Source: Gemmatimonadota bacterium
GTDB taxonomy: Bacteria > Gemmatimonadota > Gemmatimonadetes > Longimicrobiales > Gaopeijiaceae
Assembly: GCA_022823145.1 (NCBI GenBank)
Contig: JAJDXS010000030.1
Coordinates: 62,001 to 126,000 of the forward strand
Reading direction: 5' to 3'
Length of the DNA stretch: 64,000 nucleotides
Below the pieces are notes generated by a model, which saw only the letters and a list, made by a program, of their open reading frames with translations, did no database searches and had not been told where the DNA came from. Below, in pieces: positions 19,700-29,240 of this stretch. Made by a program: the position numbers and the translations under genes. How positions within the stretch are numbered: position 1 is the stretch's first letter; the number at the start of each line of letters is the position of its first letter.

Positions 19700-21028
19700 T
19701 CAGAGTCGAACTGTGCGAGCCCCGTCCGGATCGTGCGGATCCCCGGCGGAGCGGGCCGGATTGCGTGGGCCGAGGGTCAGCACATACCGTCGCCCCGGCC
19801 CAAGGGCCTCGCTGGCCACTCGCACAATATCGCATTTCGTGACGCCGTCGATCAGATCGGGGAGGACTTCCATCGGAATCCAGGGCTCGTTCCGAAGGGC
19901 GAATCCCGCCAGTCGGCCGACTCTGGCGGCGGGTGACTCCAGGGAAAGCACGATCTCGCCCTTGACCTGTTCCTTCGTCCGATCCAGTTCATCCCCCCGG
20001 AGTCCGTCCCTTGCCACCGCGGCGCTCACCTCGTCCACGGCGGTCAGCGCTGCAGCAGTCCACGCCGGGCGCGTGCCGAGATACACGCCGAACAAGCCCG
20101 CGTGTGTGTAGAGCGTCTGGAAGGTGTAGATCGAATATGCCAGAGCCAGTTCTTCACGAACCCGCTGGAAAAGCCTCGAACTCATGCCCCCGCCAAGTGC
20201 GGCGGAGACCAGGAGCAACACATAGCGATCCGGATGTGAAGCCCCTGGCACGGGAGATCCGACCACGATGTGAGTCTGCGCGGAATCCCTGTGAACATCG
20301 TCCATCCCCAGTCTTGCGTCGCGCGGAGCGACGACCGGAGCCGCGGCGGTGCCTTGCTCGAGGCCGCCGAACCACTCCTCGGTCATGGCGCTGAACGAGT
20401 CGTGATCGACGCGGCCCGCAGCGGCGACGACGAGATTGGCGCCCACGTAGGTGTGTCGGTGAAGCTCGACAAGGTCGGCCCGCGTGATGGCCGCCACCGT
20501 TTGGCGTGTTCCCAGGATCGGACTGCCATATGGATGCCCACACCACATCCTGTTGCCGTGACGTTCGAAAACGAGATCGTCGGGAGTGTCTTCCACCGCG
20601 GCGATTTCCTCGAAGACCACTTCCTTCTCCCGCTTCAGGTCCTCGTCACGAAGCAGGGGATTGCGGACCAGGTCGGAAAGAACCTCCACCGCCGCCCCGA
20701 GATGCCGATCGAGTACGCGGGCTTCATATCCCGTATGCTCGCGGGCGGTATAGGCGTTGAGCGAACCCCCGAGGCCCTCCAGAGCCGCCGCAATCTGCCG
20801 TCGCGACCGGTTCCCGGTTCCACGAAACACCATGTGCTCCAGAAGGTGGCTTGAACCTGTCAGTCCCGAAGGGTCGAGCGCCGAGCCGTGGCGAAGCCAG
20901 GCACCGACGGCTACGGACCCCACTCCGTCCATCCTCTCGGAGAGGACCTGGACTCCATTGCCAAGTCGTGAGCACTCGTAGCGGTCGTCCTGGCGACCCC
21001 CGGATTTCTGGGCCCCGTTCGCTGTCAC
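19700..21028 (-). CDS. M16-family zinc metallopeptidase (PqqL/YmxG-like)
   Basis: Pitrilysin-family peptidase. The inverted zinc motif HLLEH (H-x-x-E-H) is at about residues 61-65, and the third-ligand region EKEVVFEEIA lies about 76 residues on. The C-terminal half has the R..LAYSIYTFQTLYTHAGLFGVYLG block (split here: LAYSIYTFQT then HAGLFGVYLG) typical of the family. No signal peptide is evident, as with the Bacillus YmxG group, which also sits next to pnp. The start is uncertain: I prefer GTG 21028 (442 residues), while ATG 21103 overlaps pnp by 41 nt. Confidence 0.88.
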   Translation of the reverse strand: MTANGAQKSGGRQDDRYECSRLGNGVQVLSERMDGVGSVAVGAWLRHGSALDPSGLTGSSHLLEHMVFRGTGNRSRRQIAAALEGLGGSLNAYTAREHTGYEARVLDRHLGAAVEVLSDLVRNPLLRDEDLKREKEVVFEEIAAVEDTPDDLVFERHGNRMWCGHPYGSPILGTRQTVAAITRADLVELHRHTYVGANLVVAAAGRVDHDSFSAMTEEWFGGLEQGTAAAPVVAPRDARLGMDDVHRDSAQTHIVVGSPVPGASHPDRYVLLLVSAALGGGMSSRLFQRVREELALAYSIYTFQTLYTHAGLFGVYLGTRPAWTAAALTAVDEVSAAVARDGLRGDELDRTKEQVKGEIVLSLESPAARVGRLAGFALRNEPWIPMEVLPDLIDGVTKCDIVRVASEALGPGRRYVLTLGPRNPARSAGDPHDPDGARTVRL

Positions 21029-21062
21029 CTGGCGGTCGGCAAGCCGCGTGTCGCAGCCAAAC

Positions 21063-23195
21063 TCAGGAGCGCGCGCCAGCCGGCTGTTGCTCGCGGGGCG
21101 CACCCTCTTCGGCCGCCGCAGCCTTCATGGAAAGCCGCATCCGGCCCTTTTCGTCGATCGAAAGAAGCTTGACACGAACCACGTCACCACGGTTCACCAC
21201 GTCTTCCGTCTTCCCCACCCGGTAGTCGGCCAGTTGGGAGATGTGGCAGAGTCCCTCGATCCCCGGCATGATCTCGACGAAAGCCCCGAAGGTCGTGGTG
21301 TTCTTGACCGGCCCTTCGTAGATCCTGCCCACCTCGGGTTCCTGGACGATTGCTTCGATCATTTCCCTGGCACGTCGGCCCGCTTCTCCGGAAACGGCCG
21401 CGATCTTCACGACGCCGTCGTCGTCCACTTCGATCGTCGCGCCAGATTCCTCCTGGATCGCGCGGATCGTCTTGCCCTTGGGTCCTATGATCTCACCGAT
21501 CTTCTCGGGGTTGATCCGGAGCGAGACGATTCGGGGAGCATGTTGTGAGAGATCGTCACGCGGCGCAGACAGAACCGCGTCCATTCGGTCGAGAATGTGC
21601 ATGCGTCCCGTTCTCGCCCGCTCCAGCGCTTCGGTCAGAAGTTCCACGGTAAGGCCGTCGACCTTGATGTCCATCTGGATCGAGGTGACGCCCTTTCGGG
21701 TTCCAGCGACCTTGAAGTCCATGTCGCCGAGCGCATCCTCGAGGCCGAGGATGTCGGTCAGGACCACGACCCTGTCACCCTCGGTCACAAGTCCCATGGC
21801 GACGCCGGCGCAGGACGCCCTGACGGGAACGCCCGCGTCCATGAGGGAGAGGGACGCCGAGCAGACGGAAGCCATCGACGAGGAGCCGTTGGATTCCAGG
21901 ATGTCCGACACTATCCGTATGGTGTACGGGAAGTCGTCGTAGTCGGGCAGGAGAGGCTGGATCGCCCGCTCCGCAAGGGCGCCGTGCCCCTTCTCGCGTC
22001 GGGAGGTGGACCGTATCGGACGGGCTTCACCGACCGAGAAGGGCGGGAAGTTGTAATGCAGCATGAAGGACTTGGTGATCTGCTCCGGAGTGTCGATGGA
22101 GTCGATCCGCTGCTCGTCCCTCGAGGTGCCGAGGGTGACCACACCGAGTGACTGGGTCTCGCCGCGGGTGAAGAGGGCCGAGCCATGGGCCCTGGGAAGC
22201 AGGCTCGTCTCGCACACGATCTGACGAACCTCGTCCACACCCCTGCCATCGGCTCTGATTCCCTCGTCCAGAATGCGTGCGCGAACGCTCTTCTTTTCCA
22301 GGGAACGGACGACGTCCGATATCTCACTGTCCGCGGGCGCGCCCTCGGGGTTCTCGTCTGCCAGCTGCCGGGCAACGTCGGCGGTCACGGCGGATAGCGC
22401 TGTGGCGCGTTCCGTCTTGTCCGGGATTTGTACGGCATCGGCGACCCGGCCGCCGACCAGGTCCTCGATCCGCTTCCGCAGCTCCGTCGGCACGGCCCTG
22501 GGTTCCCAGGACATCTCCGGCTTGCGACGAGGTTCGATCAGAACCTCCTGGATCTCGATGAGTTCCCGGATCGCATTGTGAGCGATCACCAGTCCCTCGA
22601 GAATCTCGCTTTCGGGCACCTGCATCGCTCCGCCCTCGACCATCACGATGGCCTTCGCCGTGCCGGCGACCACGACATCCACGTCCGCGTACTCGAGCTG
22701 ACGGAAGGTGGGATTGACGACCCAGTTTCCCTGAATCCGTCCGATCCGAACCGAAGCCACGGGCGTACGGAAAGGGATGACCGAAGTGTTGAGCGCCACC
22801 GACGCCCCAATGAGGGTCAGCACGTCCGCGTCATTCTCCTGATCGGCGCTCAGGACCTGTGCGTGAATCTGGGTCTCGTGGTAGAACCCATCGGGGAACA
22901 GCGGCCGCAGGGTCCGGTCCGCAAGCCTCGCCGAAAGGACCTCCTTTTCCTGGGGAGCCCCTTCCCGCTTGAAGAACCCGCCTGGAATCTTGCCCGCCGC
23001 GTAGGACTTCTCACGGTACTCCACCGTCAGCGGGAAAAACGGCAGGTGGGTCTGCCTGTTCTGGACCGTTGCAGTAACGAGTACAACGGTTTCACCATAT
23101 TGGACCAGGCAGGCCCCGTGCGCGAGGCGGGCCATGCGGCCGACCTCGAGGACGAGTCGCCTGCCGGCAAATTCGCGCTCGATTCTCTCCATCAT
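21063..23195 (-). CDS. pnp: Polyribonucleotide nucleotidyltransferase (PNPase)
   Basis: 3'-to-5' phosphorolytic RNase of the degradosome. Two RNase PH domains come first (residues about 10-230 and 310-550); the second, catalytic one contains GHGALAERAI and GSSSMASVCS. A KH domain with IGPKGKTIRAIQEE and an S1 domain starting near GRIYEGPVKNT finish the protein. 710 residues is the normal length. The double ATG at 23195/23192 follows a GGAAG ribosome site. It lies 95 nt behind rpsO, the usual pairing in bacteria. Confidence 0.97.
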   Translation of the reverse strand: MMERIEREFAGRRLVLEVGRMARLAHGACLVQYGETVVLVTATVQNRQTHLPFFPLTVEYREKSYAAGKIPGGFFKREGAPQEKEVLSARLADRTLRPLFPDGFYHETQIHAQVLSADQENDADVLTLIGASVALNTSVIPFRTPVASVRIGRIQGNWVVNPTFRQLEYADVDVVVAGTAKAIVMVEGGAMQVPESEILEGLVIAHNAIRELIEIQEVLIEPRRKPEMSWEPRAVPTELRKRIEDLVGGRVADAVQIPDKTERATALSAVTADVARQLADENPEGAPADSEISDVVRSLEKKSVRARILDEGIRADGRGVDEVRQIVCETSLLPRAHGSALFTRGETQSLGVVTLGTSRDEQRIDSIDTPEQITKSFMLHYNFPPFSVGEARPIRSTSRREKGHGALAERAIQPLLPDYDDFPYTIRIVSDILESNGSSSMASVCSASLSLMDAGVPVRASCAGVAMGLVTEGDRVVVLTDILGLEDALGDMDFKVAGTRKGVTSIQMDIKVDGLTVELLTEALERARTGRMHILDRMDAVLSAPRDDLSQHAPRIVSLRINPEKIGEIIGPKGKTIRAIQEESGATIEVDDDGVVKIAAVSGEAGRRAREMIEAIVQEPEVGRIYEGPVKNTTTFGAFVEIMPGIEGLCHISQLADYRVGKTEDVVNRGDVVRVKLLSIDEKGRMRLSMKAAAAEEGAPREQQPAGARS

Positions 23196-23290
23196 CTCAT
23201 CTTCCGGAACTGCCGCTGGACCCTGCGGCGGGGGCGGACGACAGCACTACGGAAGAGGCACGGCACGGAGGCCGGTTTCACTCTCACCGG

Positions 23291-23551
23291 TCAATGGCGC
23301 AGTCCGAGGTCTTTGATCAATTCTCTGTACCCGTCGACGTTGGTTCGCTTCAGGTACTCCAGGAGCTTCCTTCTGCGCCCCACCATCTTCAGGAGGCCAC
23401 GGCGGCTGTGATGGTCGTGCTTGTGGGCATCGAAGTGATCGCGAAGATGGTTGATTCTCGCCGTCAGGAGGGCGATCTGAACCGGTACGCTTCCAGCGCC
23501 GTTCTCATGGGGCTGGTACTTTCTGACGATCTCTTGCTTGTCTATGCCCAT
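23291..23551 (-). CDS. rpsO: 30S ribosomal protein S15
   Basis: Small-subunit protein that binds the central domain of 16S rRNA. The 86 residues match S15 throughout, including [17 protein letters not shown], the [19 protein letters not shown] signature and [10 protein letters not shown]. It is first in the rpsO-pnp operon, with a leader of about 130 nt after a candidate promoter. In other bacteria S15 represses its own translation through this leader; whether that holds here is not visible. Confidence 0.97.
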   Translation of the reverse strand: MGIDKQEIVRKYQPHENGAGSVPVQIALLTARINHLRDHFDAHKHDHHSRRGLLKMVGRRRKLLEYLKRTNVDGYRELIKDLGLRH

Positions 23552-23684
23552 TCTGTTCCGTATCTCCGGATCTCCTGACGAGACGCACGCCGTCGTGGAA
23601 GCGAAGCCGACCGGCTCAACCGATGGCGCTTCCGCAGGAAGGTTGCCGCTCTGCAGGGTGTAACCGGCAGGCGTACAGCCTTAA

Positions 23685-23713
23685 ATGATAGCTGTCCGTG
23701 ACCATGTGAACAA
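23685..23713 (-). promoter_or_regulatory. Putative rpsO-pnp promoter
   Basis: Minus-strand TTGTTC (23708-23713), exactly 17 bp and TATCAT (23685-23690). It lies in the 220-nt gap between rpsO and the end of ribF. This leaves an untranslated leader of about 125-130 nt before the S15 start. Nothing else is recognisable in the gap. Confidence 0.6.
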
Positions 23714-23771
23714 GAGGAAGTCCTGTCTGGAAGGTTCCGTCGCGAGAAGCGAGTCCGGACGGGGAGAGGAT

Positions 23772-24728
23772 TCAGACGGATTCCAGCAGACTCCGAGTCC
23801 TGGCCACATCCCTTGCCATCTGCTTTTTCAGGGCCGCTATCGTATCGAAGGCAACGACGGCACGCAGGGCCTCGACGAGTTCCACCCGGATTCGCTGGCC
23901 GTAGAGGGCGGAACCGTCATGGTCCAGCAGGTGTACCTCGAGCGTGGGTTCCGCTCCGGGAAAGGTGGGCCGGGGCCCGACATGCAGCGCTCCCATCAAC
24001 CGTTTCCGGCCGACGGTGGCCCAGCAGGCGTAGATCGCCGCGGCCGGAATCAGCTTGTCGGCTCCCGCTACGAGAATGTTGGCGGTGGGGAACCCCAGAT
24101 CGCGGCCGCGGCCGTCCCCGCGCACCACGACCCCGGCGATCGGGTAGGGGCGCCCCAGTGCCGTGTTCGCCTCACTCAGTCGGCCTTCCAGCAGTGCCTT
24201 GCGGATAGCGGTCGAAGAGATGGCGGTCTCGTCGGCGTTGACTGCCTCCACGACGTCCACACGGAAGCCGCATTCCCCCGCGATGGTTCGCAACATGTCC
24301 ACGTCGCCGGAACGGCCTCGGCCGAATCCGTGATCGTAGCCGATCACCAGTTCGCTCATTCCCAGCTTGCCCAGCAGGAATTCCGTCACGAATCTCCGCG
24401 GCGAGTACTGCCTGAGTTCGGGTGTGAACGCGACGAAGACAACGTAGTCGAGAGGGCTCTCGGCCAATACGGCCTTCTTTTCCTCGAGGGTGGTGAGGAG
24501 CGCCGGAGCGGCCGCCGGACGCACGATCCGTAGCGGGTGGGGGTCGAAGGTGACCAGGACGCTCCGCCCGTTGCATGCCGCAGCCCTCGACCCGATCTCC
24601 TGCAGAACGCTCCAGTGACCGAGGTGGACGCCGTCAAAGGTACCCACCGTCACGATCACGGGCCGGTTGTCACGCGGGAGACCGGACGCACCGGGCCGGA
24701 AGACGCTGGCACGCAGTTCGTCAGACAC
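23772..24728 (-). CDS. ribF: Bifunctional riboflavin kinase / FAD synthetase
   Basis: Makes FMN and then FAD from riboflavin. The N-terminal nucleotidyltransferase domain has GTFDGVHLGHWSVL, the later YDHGFGRGRSGD and the ISSTAIRKALLEG motif. The C-terminal flavokinase domain has GRDLGFPTANI and the catalytic Glu in EVHLLDHDGSALYG. 318 residues is normal. The start GTG 24728 overlaps truB by 8 nt. It ends the rimP-nusA-infB-rbfA-truB-ribF run. Confidence 0.96.
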   Translation of the reverse strand: MSDELRASVFRPGASGLPRDNRPVIVTVGTFDGVHLGHWSVLQEIGSRAAACNGRSVLVTFDPHPLRIVRPAAAPALLTTLEEKKAVLAESPLDYVVFVAFTPELRQYSPRRFVTEFLLGKLGMSELVIGYDHGFGRGRSGDVDMLRTIAGECGFRVDVVEAVNADETAISSTAIRKALLEGRLSEANTALGRPYPIAGVVVRGDGRGRDLGFPTANILVAGADKLIPAAAIYACWATVGRKRLMGALHVGPRPTFPGAEPTLEVHLLDHDGSALYGQRIRVELVEALRAVVAFDTIAALKKQMARDVARTRSLLESV

Positions 24729-25608
24729 GGCAGAATACCTTTCTGGACTCCAGCATGCCGTCGCGGACCGCGCCGATTGCCACCAGTTCGTCCCCCGGCA
24801 GGAAGAAAGCCACCGGGCTCGCGTCCCGGGCTTCTGTTCGGATGCGCCTTCCGGTCGACAGCATCGCGGCTTCTTTTCGGTCGACTTCCACCCGATCGAG
24901 GTGGCTCAGCGACTCGCCGACACTGATCCGGGCTCGGTCCGGAATCCGCCCGGTACGCAAGGAGTCAACCGAGGAAGCGCGATCCACACGGAAGTCTCCT
25001 ACCCGAACGCGTCGGAGAGCCGTGAGGTGGGCCGCCGTACCCAGCCGCCGACCGTACTCCGCGGCAAGACTTCGCACGTATGTGCCGCTCGAGCACTCGA
25101 CCCTGAAGCGGACTTCGGGCAGGTCCACGTCCAGCAATTCCATCGAATGGACGGTCGCGGTGCGGGCCGTCAGCTCGACCTTCTCTCCTCGTCTGACCCG
25201 CCGATGGGCGGGTACTCCCCGTACCTTGATGGCGGAGTAGCGGGGTGGCGTCAGCATCAGACGACCCGTCATCCCCGTCAACGCACCGGACAGCCGGTCG
25301 TGCCCCAGACCGCGCCAGTCGTCATCCTCGAGAATCCGCTCCCCTTCAGGATCGAGCGTGTCGGTAGCTGCCCCGAGCAAGGCCCTGGCTTCGTAGGTCT
25401 TGGTGAGGCCGACCAGGTATTCGAGAATCCGGGTTGCCTTGCCGATCCCCAGCACGAGAAGACCGGTGGCAAAGGGATCGAGAGTGCCGGCGTGCCCGAT
25501 TCGGGTCCCTGAAAGTGCGCCCCGAGCGAGCGCGACCACGTCGTGAGATGTCCAGCCCGCCGGCTTGTCGACCAGCACCACCCACGGTTCCGATGCCGAC
25601 TCTCTCAA
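24721..25608 (-). CDS. truB: tRNA pseudouridine-55 synthase
   Basis: Makes pseudouridine 55 in the T-loop of tRNAs. It shows LVDKPAGWTSHDVV and the catalytic Asp in GHAGTLDPFATGLL. The C-terminal half contains the KTYEARALLGAATDTLD stretch, followed by CSSGTYVRSLAAEYG, both family signatures. 295 residues. The start is TTG 25608, overlapping the rbfA stop as TTGA. Confidence 0.96.
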   Translation of the reverse strand: MRESASEPWVVLVDKPAGWTSHDVVALARGALSGTRIGHAGTLDPFATGLLVLGIGKATRILEYLVGLTKTYEARALLGAATDTLDPEGERILEDDDWRGLGHDRLSGALTGMTGRLMLTPPRYSAIKVRGVPAHRRVRRGEKVELTARTATVHSMELLDVDLPEVRFRVECSSGTYVRSLAAEYGRRLGTAAHLTALRRVRVGDFRVDRASSVDSLRTGRIPDRARISVGESLSHLDRVEVDRKEAAMLSTGRRIRTEARDASPVAFFLPGDELVAIGAVRDGMLESRKVFCRV

Positions 25609-26024
25609 GAGTCGCCGCGCGTCTCCACCGGGTCGCCGTCCGGGTCACGAAGCCGATCTTCGGCCCCCGACCCGGAGTCCTCGGAAGGCAGGACGGCGTC
25701 GAGTATTTCCTCGATTCGCCGCCCCGCCTCGATGGATCGGTCGCGGTGGAAGCGAAGCTCGGGCATGCGGCGGATGTGCAGTTCCCGGCCAAGTACCGAC
25801 CTCAGAAACGGCGCCGCCCGGCGCAATGCGGCCATGGTCTCCGACCGCTGCTCCCCGGACCCGTGCGCCTGCACGTAGACGCGCGCCAGCCACAGGTCCG
25901 CGGTTACGTCGACACCGGTCACTGAAACCGGCCCCAACCCGGGGTCTCTCACCAGGTAGCGCAGTTTAAGCGAGAGTTCACGGCGCAACTGCTCACCGAG
26001 ACGGGAACGCCTTTTCCCGGCCAT
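25605..26024 (-). CDS. rbfA: Ribosome-binding factor A
   Basis: Single KH-type domain protein needed for late 30S maturation and 16S 5'-end processing. The 139 residues begin with a basic stretch (GKRRSRLGEQLRRELS), followed by the VSVTGVDVTADLWLARVYV strand and RTVLGREL-like RSVLGRELHIRRMPELRF. The C-terminus is a polar tail. It overlaps the upstream ylxP gene by 1 nt (TGATG). Confidence 0.93.
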   Translation of the reverse strand: MAGKRRSRLGEQLRRELSLKLRYLVRDPGLGPVSVTGVDVTADLWLARVYVQAHGSGEQRSETMAALRRAAPFLRSVLGRELHIRRMPELRFHRDRSIEAGRRIEEILDAVLPSEDSGSGAEDRLRDPDGDPVETRGDS

Positions 26025-26302
26025 CAGAATCGCTCGCTGGAGCTGTCGATGACCACTGCACCCCGCGCTCCGGCAATCAACCGGTCCACGGACATCAGAA
26101 TCGAGTCAGCCTGCGCCGAGTGAGCCGCCAGAAACGCGACGGTGATGCGGCCACGGTTTCGAACATCGTGAAGCCCCGACTCAGCAACTGAAACGTTCAT
26201 TCTTCCCAGCCGATCCTTCAACGATCTCAGCACCGCCCGCTTCTCCTTCAGCGAACGGGAGCCCGGCATCGACAACTCCCACGTGGATACCGTTACGACC
26301 AT
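26024..26302 (-). CDS. ylxP: DUF503 / YlxP-like protein
   Basis: A 92-residue protein of the DUF503 family (Bacillus YlxP), usually found between infB and rbfA, as here; it is thought to aid ribosome assembly, but its role is not settled. The start ATG 26302 gives MVVTVSTWELSMPGSRSLKE, and LKEKRAVLRSLKDRL is the family core. Upstream in-frame sequence reads into infB and is not used. Confidence 0.9.
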   Translation of the reverse strand: MVVTVSTWELSMPGSRSLKEKRAVLRSLKDRLGRMNVSVAESGLHDVRNRGRITVAFLAAHSAQADSILMSVDRLIAGARGAVVIDSSSERF

Positions 26303-26333
26303 GGCGGTCACTTCGACGCGATCCGCTTTCCTC

Positions 26334-29240
26334 TCAGCTCCCGGAGACGCCAGCCAGCGTGCGCGCGACCTCCTCAACGCTGTACGTCTCGATGATGTCG
26401 CCCGTCTTGAGGTCGTTGAAATTGGAGATCCCGATCCCGCATTCAAACCCGTCCCTGACCTCCCTGACGTCGTCCTTGAAGCGCCTAAGCGAGGCGACTT
26501 CACCCTCGTAGGCGACCACGCCGTCGCGAATCACGCGCGCCTGGACCCCGCGCTGTATCTGTCCGTCGACGACATAGCTGCCGGCAATCGTGCCCACGCC
26601 ACGGATCTTGAAGACCACGCGAACCTCGGCCGCGCCCATGATCTTCTCCCTGCGCTCGGGTGCCAGGAGCCCTTCCAGGGCTGCCCTGACACTGTCAACG
26701 GCTTCGTAGATGATATCGAATATCTGGATCTCGATCGCCTCGCGAGCGGATGCCTGGCGCGCCCCGGCGTCCGGCCGCACCCGGAATCCGATAACAACGG
26801 CGCCGGCGGTCAGCGCGAGCATCACGTCCGACTCGTTGATCGCTCCGACGCCGCGATGGATGATCTCGACCCGGACCTCCGAGGTCGAGAGTTGCTCCAT
26901 CGCGTCGCAGACCGCCTGAACCGAACCGTCCACGTCACCCTTGACCACCAGCCTCAACGTATTCACCTCACCGGCCGCCAGCAGCTTGCTGAAGTCGCCG
27001 AGCTTGATTCCGCGTTCCCGGATGCGGAGTTGCTTCTCCCGGTCGAGCCGTTGGCGGGTGGTCGCAATGGAGGTCGCCTGCACGTGATCCATTACCTGGA
27101 GGACGTCGCCCGCCTGGGGAACGCCGGTGGTGCCCACGATCTGTACGGGACTGCCTGGGCCGACCTCCTCCACATGGTTCCCACGCTCGTCGAGGAGCGC
27201 CCGCACTCGGCCCGAATACAGCCCGGCCACGTAGCTGTCGCCCACCCTTAGCGTGCCGTTCTGCACAAGGATCGTGGCAACCGGGCCCTTTCCGATATCA
27301 AGCTCCGCCTCCACGACCGCTCCGATGGCATCCCGGAAGGGATTGGCCTTCAACTCCAGCAATTCCGCCTGCAACAGGATCTTCTCCAGAAGGTCGTCCA
27401 TTCCCTGCCCGGTCTTGGCGGAGACTTCGGCGACGAGCGTGTCTCCGCCGTAGTCCTCCACCGTTACCTGCTGCCGGAGCAGTTCCTGCTTGACCCGGTC
27501 CGCGTCCGACGTGGGGAGGTCGATCTTGTTGATCGCGACCACCATCGGGACTCCGGCGTTGCGCGCATGGCTCACGGCCTCGATGGTCTGAGGCATGACG
27601 GCATCGTCGGCGGCCACCACGAGCACCACCAGATCGGTTACGTCGGCGCCCCGGGCGCGCATTGCCGTAAATGCGGCGTGTCCAGGCGTATCGAGGAAGG
27701 ATATCGCGCGGCCATCGTCGAGTTCGACGTGGTACGCACCAATGTGCTGCGTGATCCCACCGGCTTCCCCGGCCACAACGTTCGTATTGCGAATCCAGTC
27801 GAGCAACCTGGTCTTGCCGTGGTCGACGTGTCCCATCACCGTCACCACCGGTGGACGCGCGCGTAGATCGGCGGGATCGTCCACCTCGGCGACCTCTTCG
27901 GTCGGAAGGTAGTCGGTCTCTCTGACCGCCTTGAAACCGAAGCCATCGAGCAGGAGTTCGATCTGGTCGAAGTCCAGCCTCTGGTTGATTGTGACCGGCA
28001 ACCCCATATCCTTGAAGGCGGAACCGATGATCTCGGCAGGACTGATGTCGATGAGTTCCGCCAACTCGGCGACGGTCAGGAATTCGTTCACCCGAATCGT
28101 GCGAGCCTCGGCGGCGCTCTTCCTTGCCGCCTGTTGCTCGGCGGCAACGCGCTCTTCCCGAGCCGCCGCAAGGGAAGCCTTGCCCTTGCGGCGCTTCTTG
28201 CGACCGCTCTTGATCTCGGCCATAACGCGCTGGATGTTCTGCCTGGCTTCCTCACGTCCGACCGCGCGGCGGCGTTTGCCTTTCTTTCTCGCCTTTTTGC
28301 GGCGGCCATCGGAAGTGTATCCCTCGGCCTGGATTCGCACGGTCCCACCCGGGCCGGCACTCGCCGCCGGAGCGGGACGCTCCCCTGCCTGGATCGGCAA
28401 TCCTTCCCTGGCCGGTGCCAGAGGCAAACCGCGTCTCGCGGGTGTCAATCCTTCCGCAACAGGCGTCGGCGGCTGGCCCTCGGCAGCCCGGTCGGGCCGA
28501 GCATCGGGGGGCACACCGGGGAGATCTGACTCGGCCGTAGTCGGTGTTGCCGGTGCAGCCTCGGTGGCGGAGTCGGCCGCGGGTTCCGTTGCGGCGGCGT
28601 CCAGGGTGTGCTCCGCGACCGCCGGCAGGGAACCGTCGGCGGCGGCCGTTGCCGCGGGCAGCTCTCCGGTCTCGTCCTGGCCGGGTTTGGGACCATCGGG
28701 CGTCGCCTCCGAATCCGGCGAGGTCTGGGGAGACAGCCCATCGCCGTCCCCGGATTCACCAACAAGCTCGGCGGAAATCGCGAGGTCCGCAGGTGTCTCC
28801 GAGGCTGCGGGCATCGCCTCCTCCTGCGCCGCCGGCCGTCCGGTGGTCGCGAGCAGCGACGTGTCGGACGCAGCTACGGTCTCGGTGAGGGTTTCCGCGT
28901 CCGCCACCGCGAGTTCGGTCGCGGGGACTTCGCCCGCGGTGTCAAGGTCCCCGGTCGCGGTGACCTCCTCGACAGCCGGCAGAGACGGGGCCGTTCTCCT
29001 GCGCCTCACCCGCCGTCTGCGGCTCTTTGGCCTGCTCCCCTTCACCGCGTCACGCATCACCTCGGCGGCATTGCCGCGACCCGCCCGCCGTTCCCGCTCC
29101 AGCCGCATGCGCACCCGGGCCACATCCGCAGCTCGAATCGAAGCATCGGCGTGACCCACCGCAACACCCGACTTGCGCAGGAATCGCAGCAGGACTTCGG
29201 TGCCTACCTTCAGATCGACGGCCAGCTCCCGCACACGCAT
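26334..29240 (-). CDS. infB: Translation initiation factor IF-2
   Basis: GTPase that brings initiator tRNA to the ribosome. An IF2-N domain starts the protein ([19 protein letters not shown]). It is followed by about 300 residues rich in Ala, Glu, Pro and Thr that are probably disordered, then a Lys/Arg-rich patch. A second IF2-N copy lies at about residues 385-450. The GTPase domain shows [10 protein letters not shown] (near residue 470), DTPGHA and NKID; domains II-IV complete it. 968 residues is on the long side, mainly from the linker. The ATG at 29240 overlaps the nusA stop as TGATG; an upstream TTG is a less likely start. No ylxR or L7Ae gene lies between nusA and infB. Confidence 0.97.
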   Translation of the reverse strand: MRVRELAVDLKVGTEVLLRFLRKSGVAVGHADASIRAADVARVRMRLERERRAGRGNAAEVMRDAVKGSRPKSRRRRVRRRRTAPSLPAVEEVTATGDLDTAGEVPATELAVADAETLTETVAASDTSLLATTGRPAAQEEAMPAASETPADLAISAELVGESGDGDGLSPQTSPDSEATPDGPKPGQDETGELPAATAAADGSLPAVAEHTLDAAATEPAADSATEAAPATPTTAESDLPGVPPDARPDRAAEGQPPTPVAEGLTPARRGLPLAPAREGLPIQAGERPAPAASAGPGGTVRIQAEGYTSDGRRKKARKKGKRRRAVGREEARQNIQRVMAEIKSGRKKRRKGKASLAAAREERVAAEQQAARKSAAEARTIRVNEFLTVAELAELIDISPAEIIGSAFKDMGLPVTINQRLDFDQIELLLDGFGFKAVRETDYLPTEEVAEVDDPADLRARPPVVTVMGHVDHGKTRLLDWIRNTNVVAGEAGGITQHIGAYHVELDDGRAISFLDTPGHAAFTAMRARGADVTDLVVLVVAADDAVMPQTIEAVSHARNAGVPMVVAINKIDLPTSDADRVKQELLRQQVTVEDYGGDTLVAEVSAKTGQGMDDLLEKILLQAELLELKANPFRDAIGAVVEAELDIGKGPVATILVQNGTLRVGDSYVAGLYSGRVRALLDERGNHVEEVGPGSPVQIVGTTGVPQAGDVLQVMDHVQATSIATTRQRLDREKQLRIRERGIKLGDFSKLLAAGEVNTLRLVVKGDVDGSVQAVCDAMEQLSTSEVRVEIIHRGVGAINESDVMLALTAGAVVIGFRVRPDAGARQASAREAIEIQIFDIIYEAVDSVRAALEGLLAPERREKIMGAAEVRVVFKIRGVGTIAGSYVVDGQIQRGVQARVIRDGVVAYEGEVASLRRFKDDVREVRDGFECGIGISNFNDLKTGDIIETYSVEEVARTLAGVSGS

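Noticed and set aside
23552..23771. tRNA or small RNA gene in the 220-nt rpsO-ribF gap
   Set aside because: I saw no cloverleaf or T-loop signature; the gap holds a promoter and the rpsO leader only.
28088..29154. Plus-strand open frames across infB
   Set aside because: They are antisense to the Ala/Glu/Pro-rich linker of IF-2; biased codons create open opposite frames.
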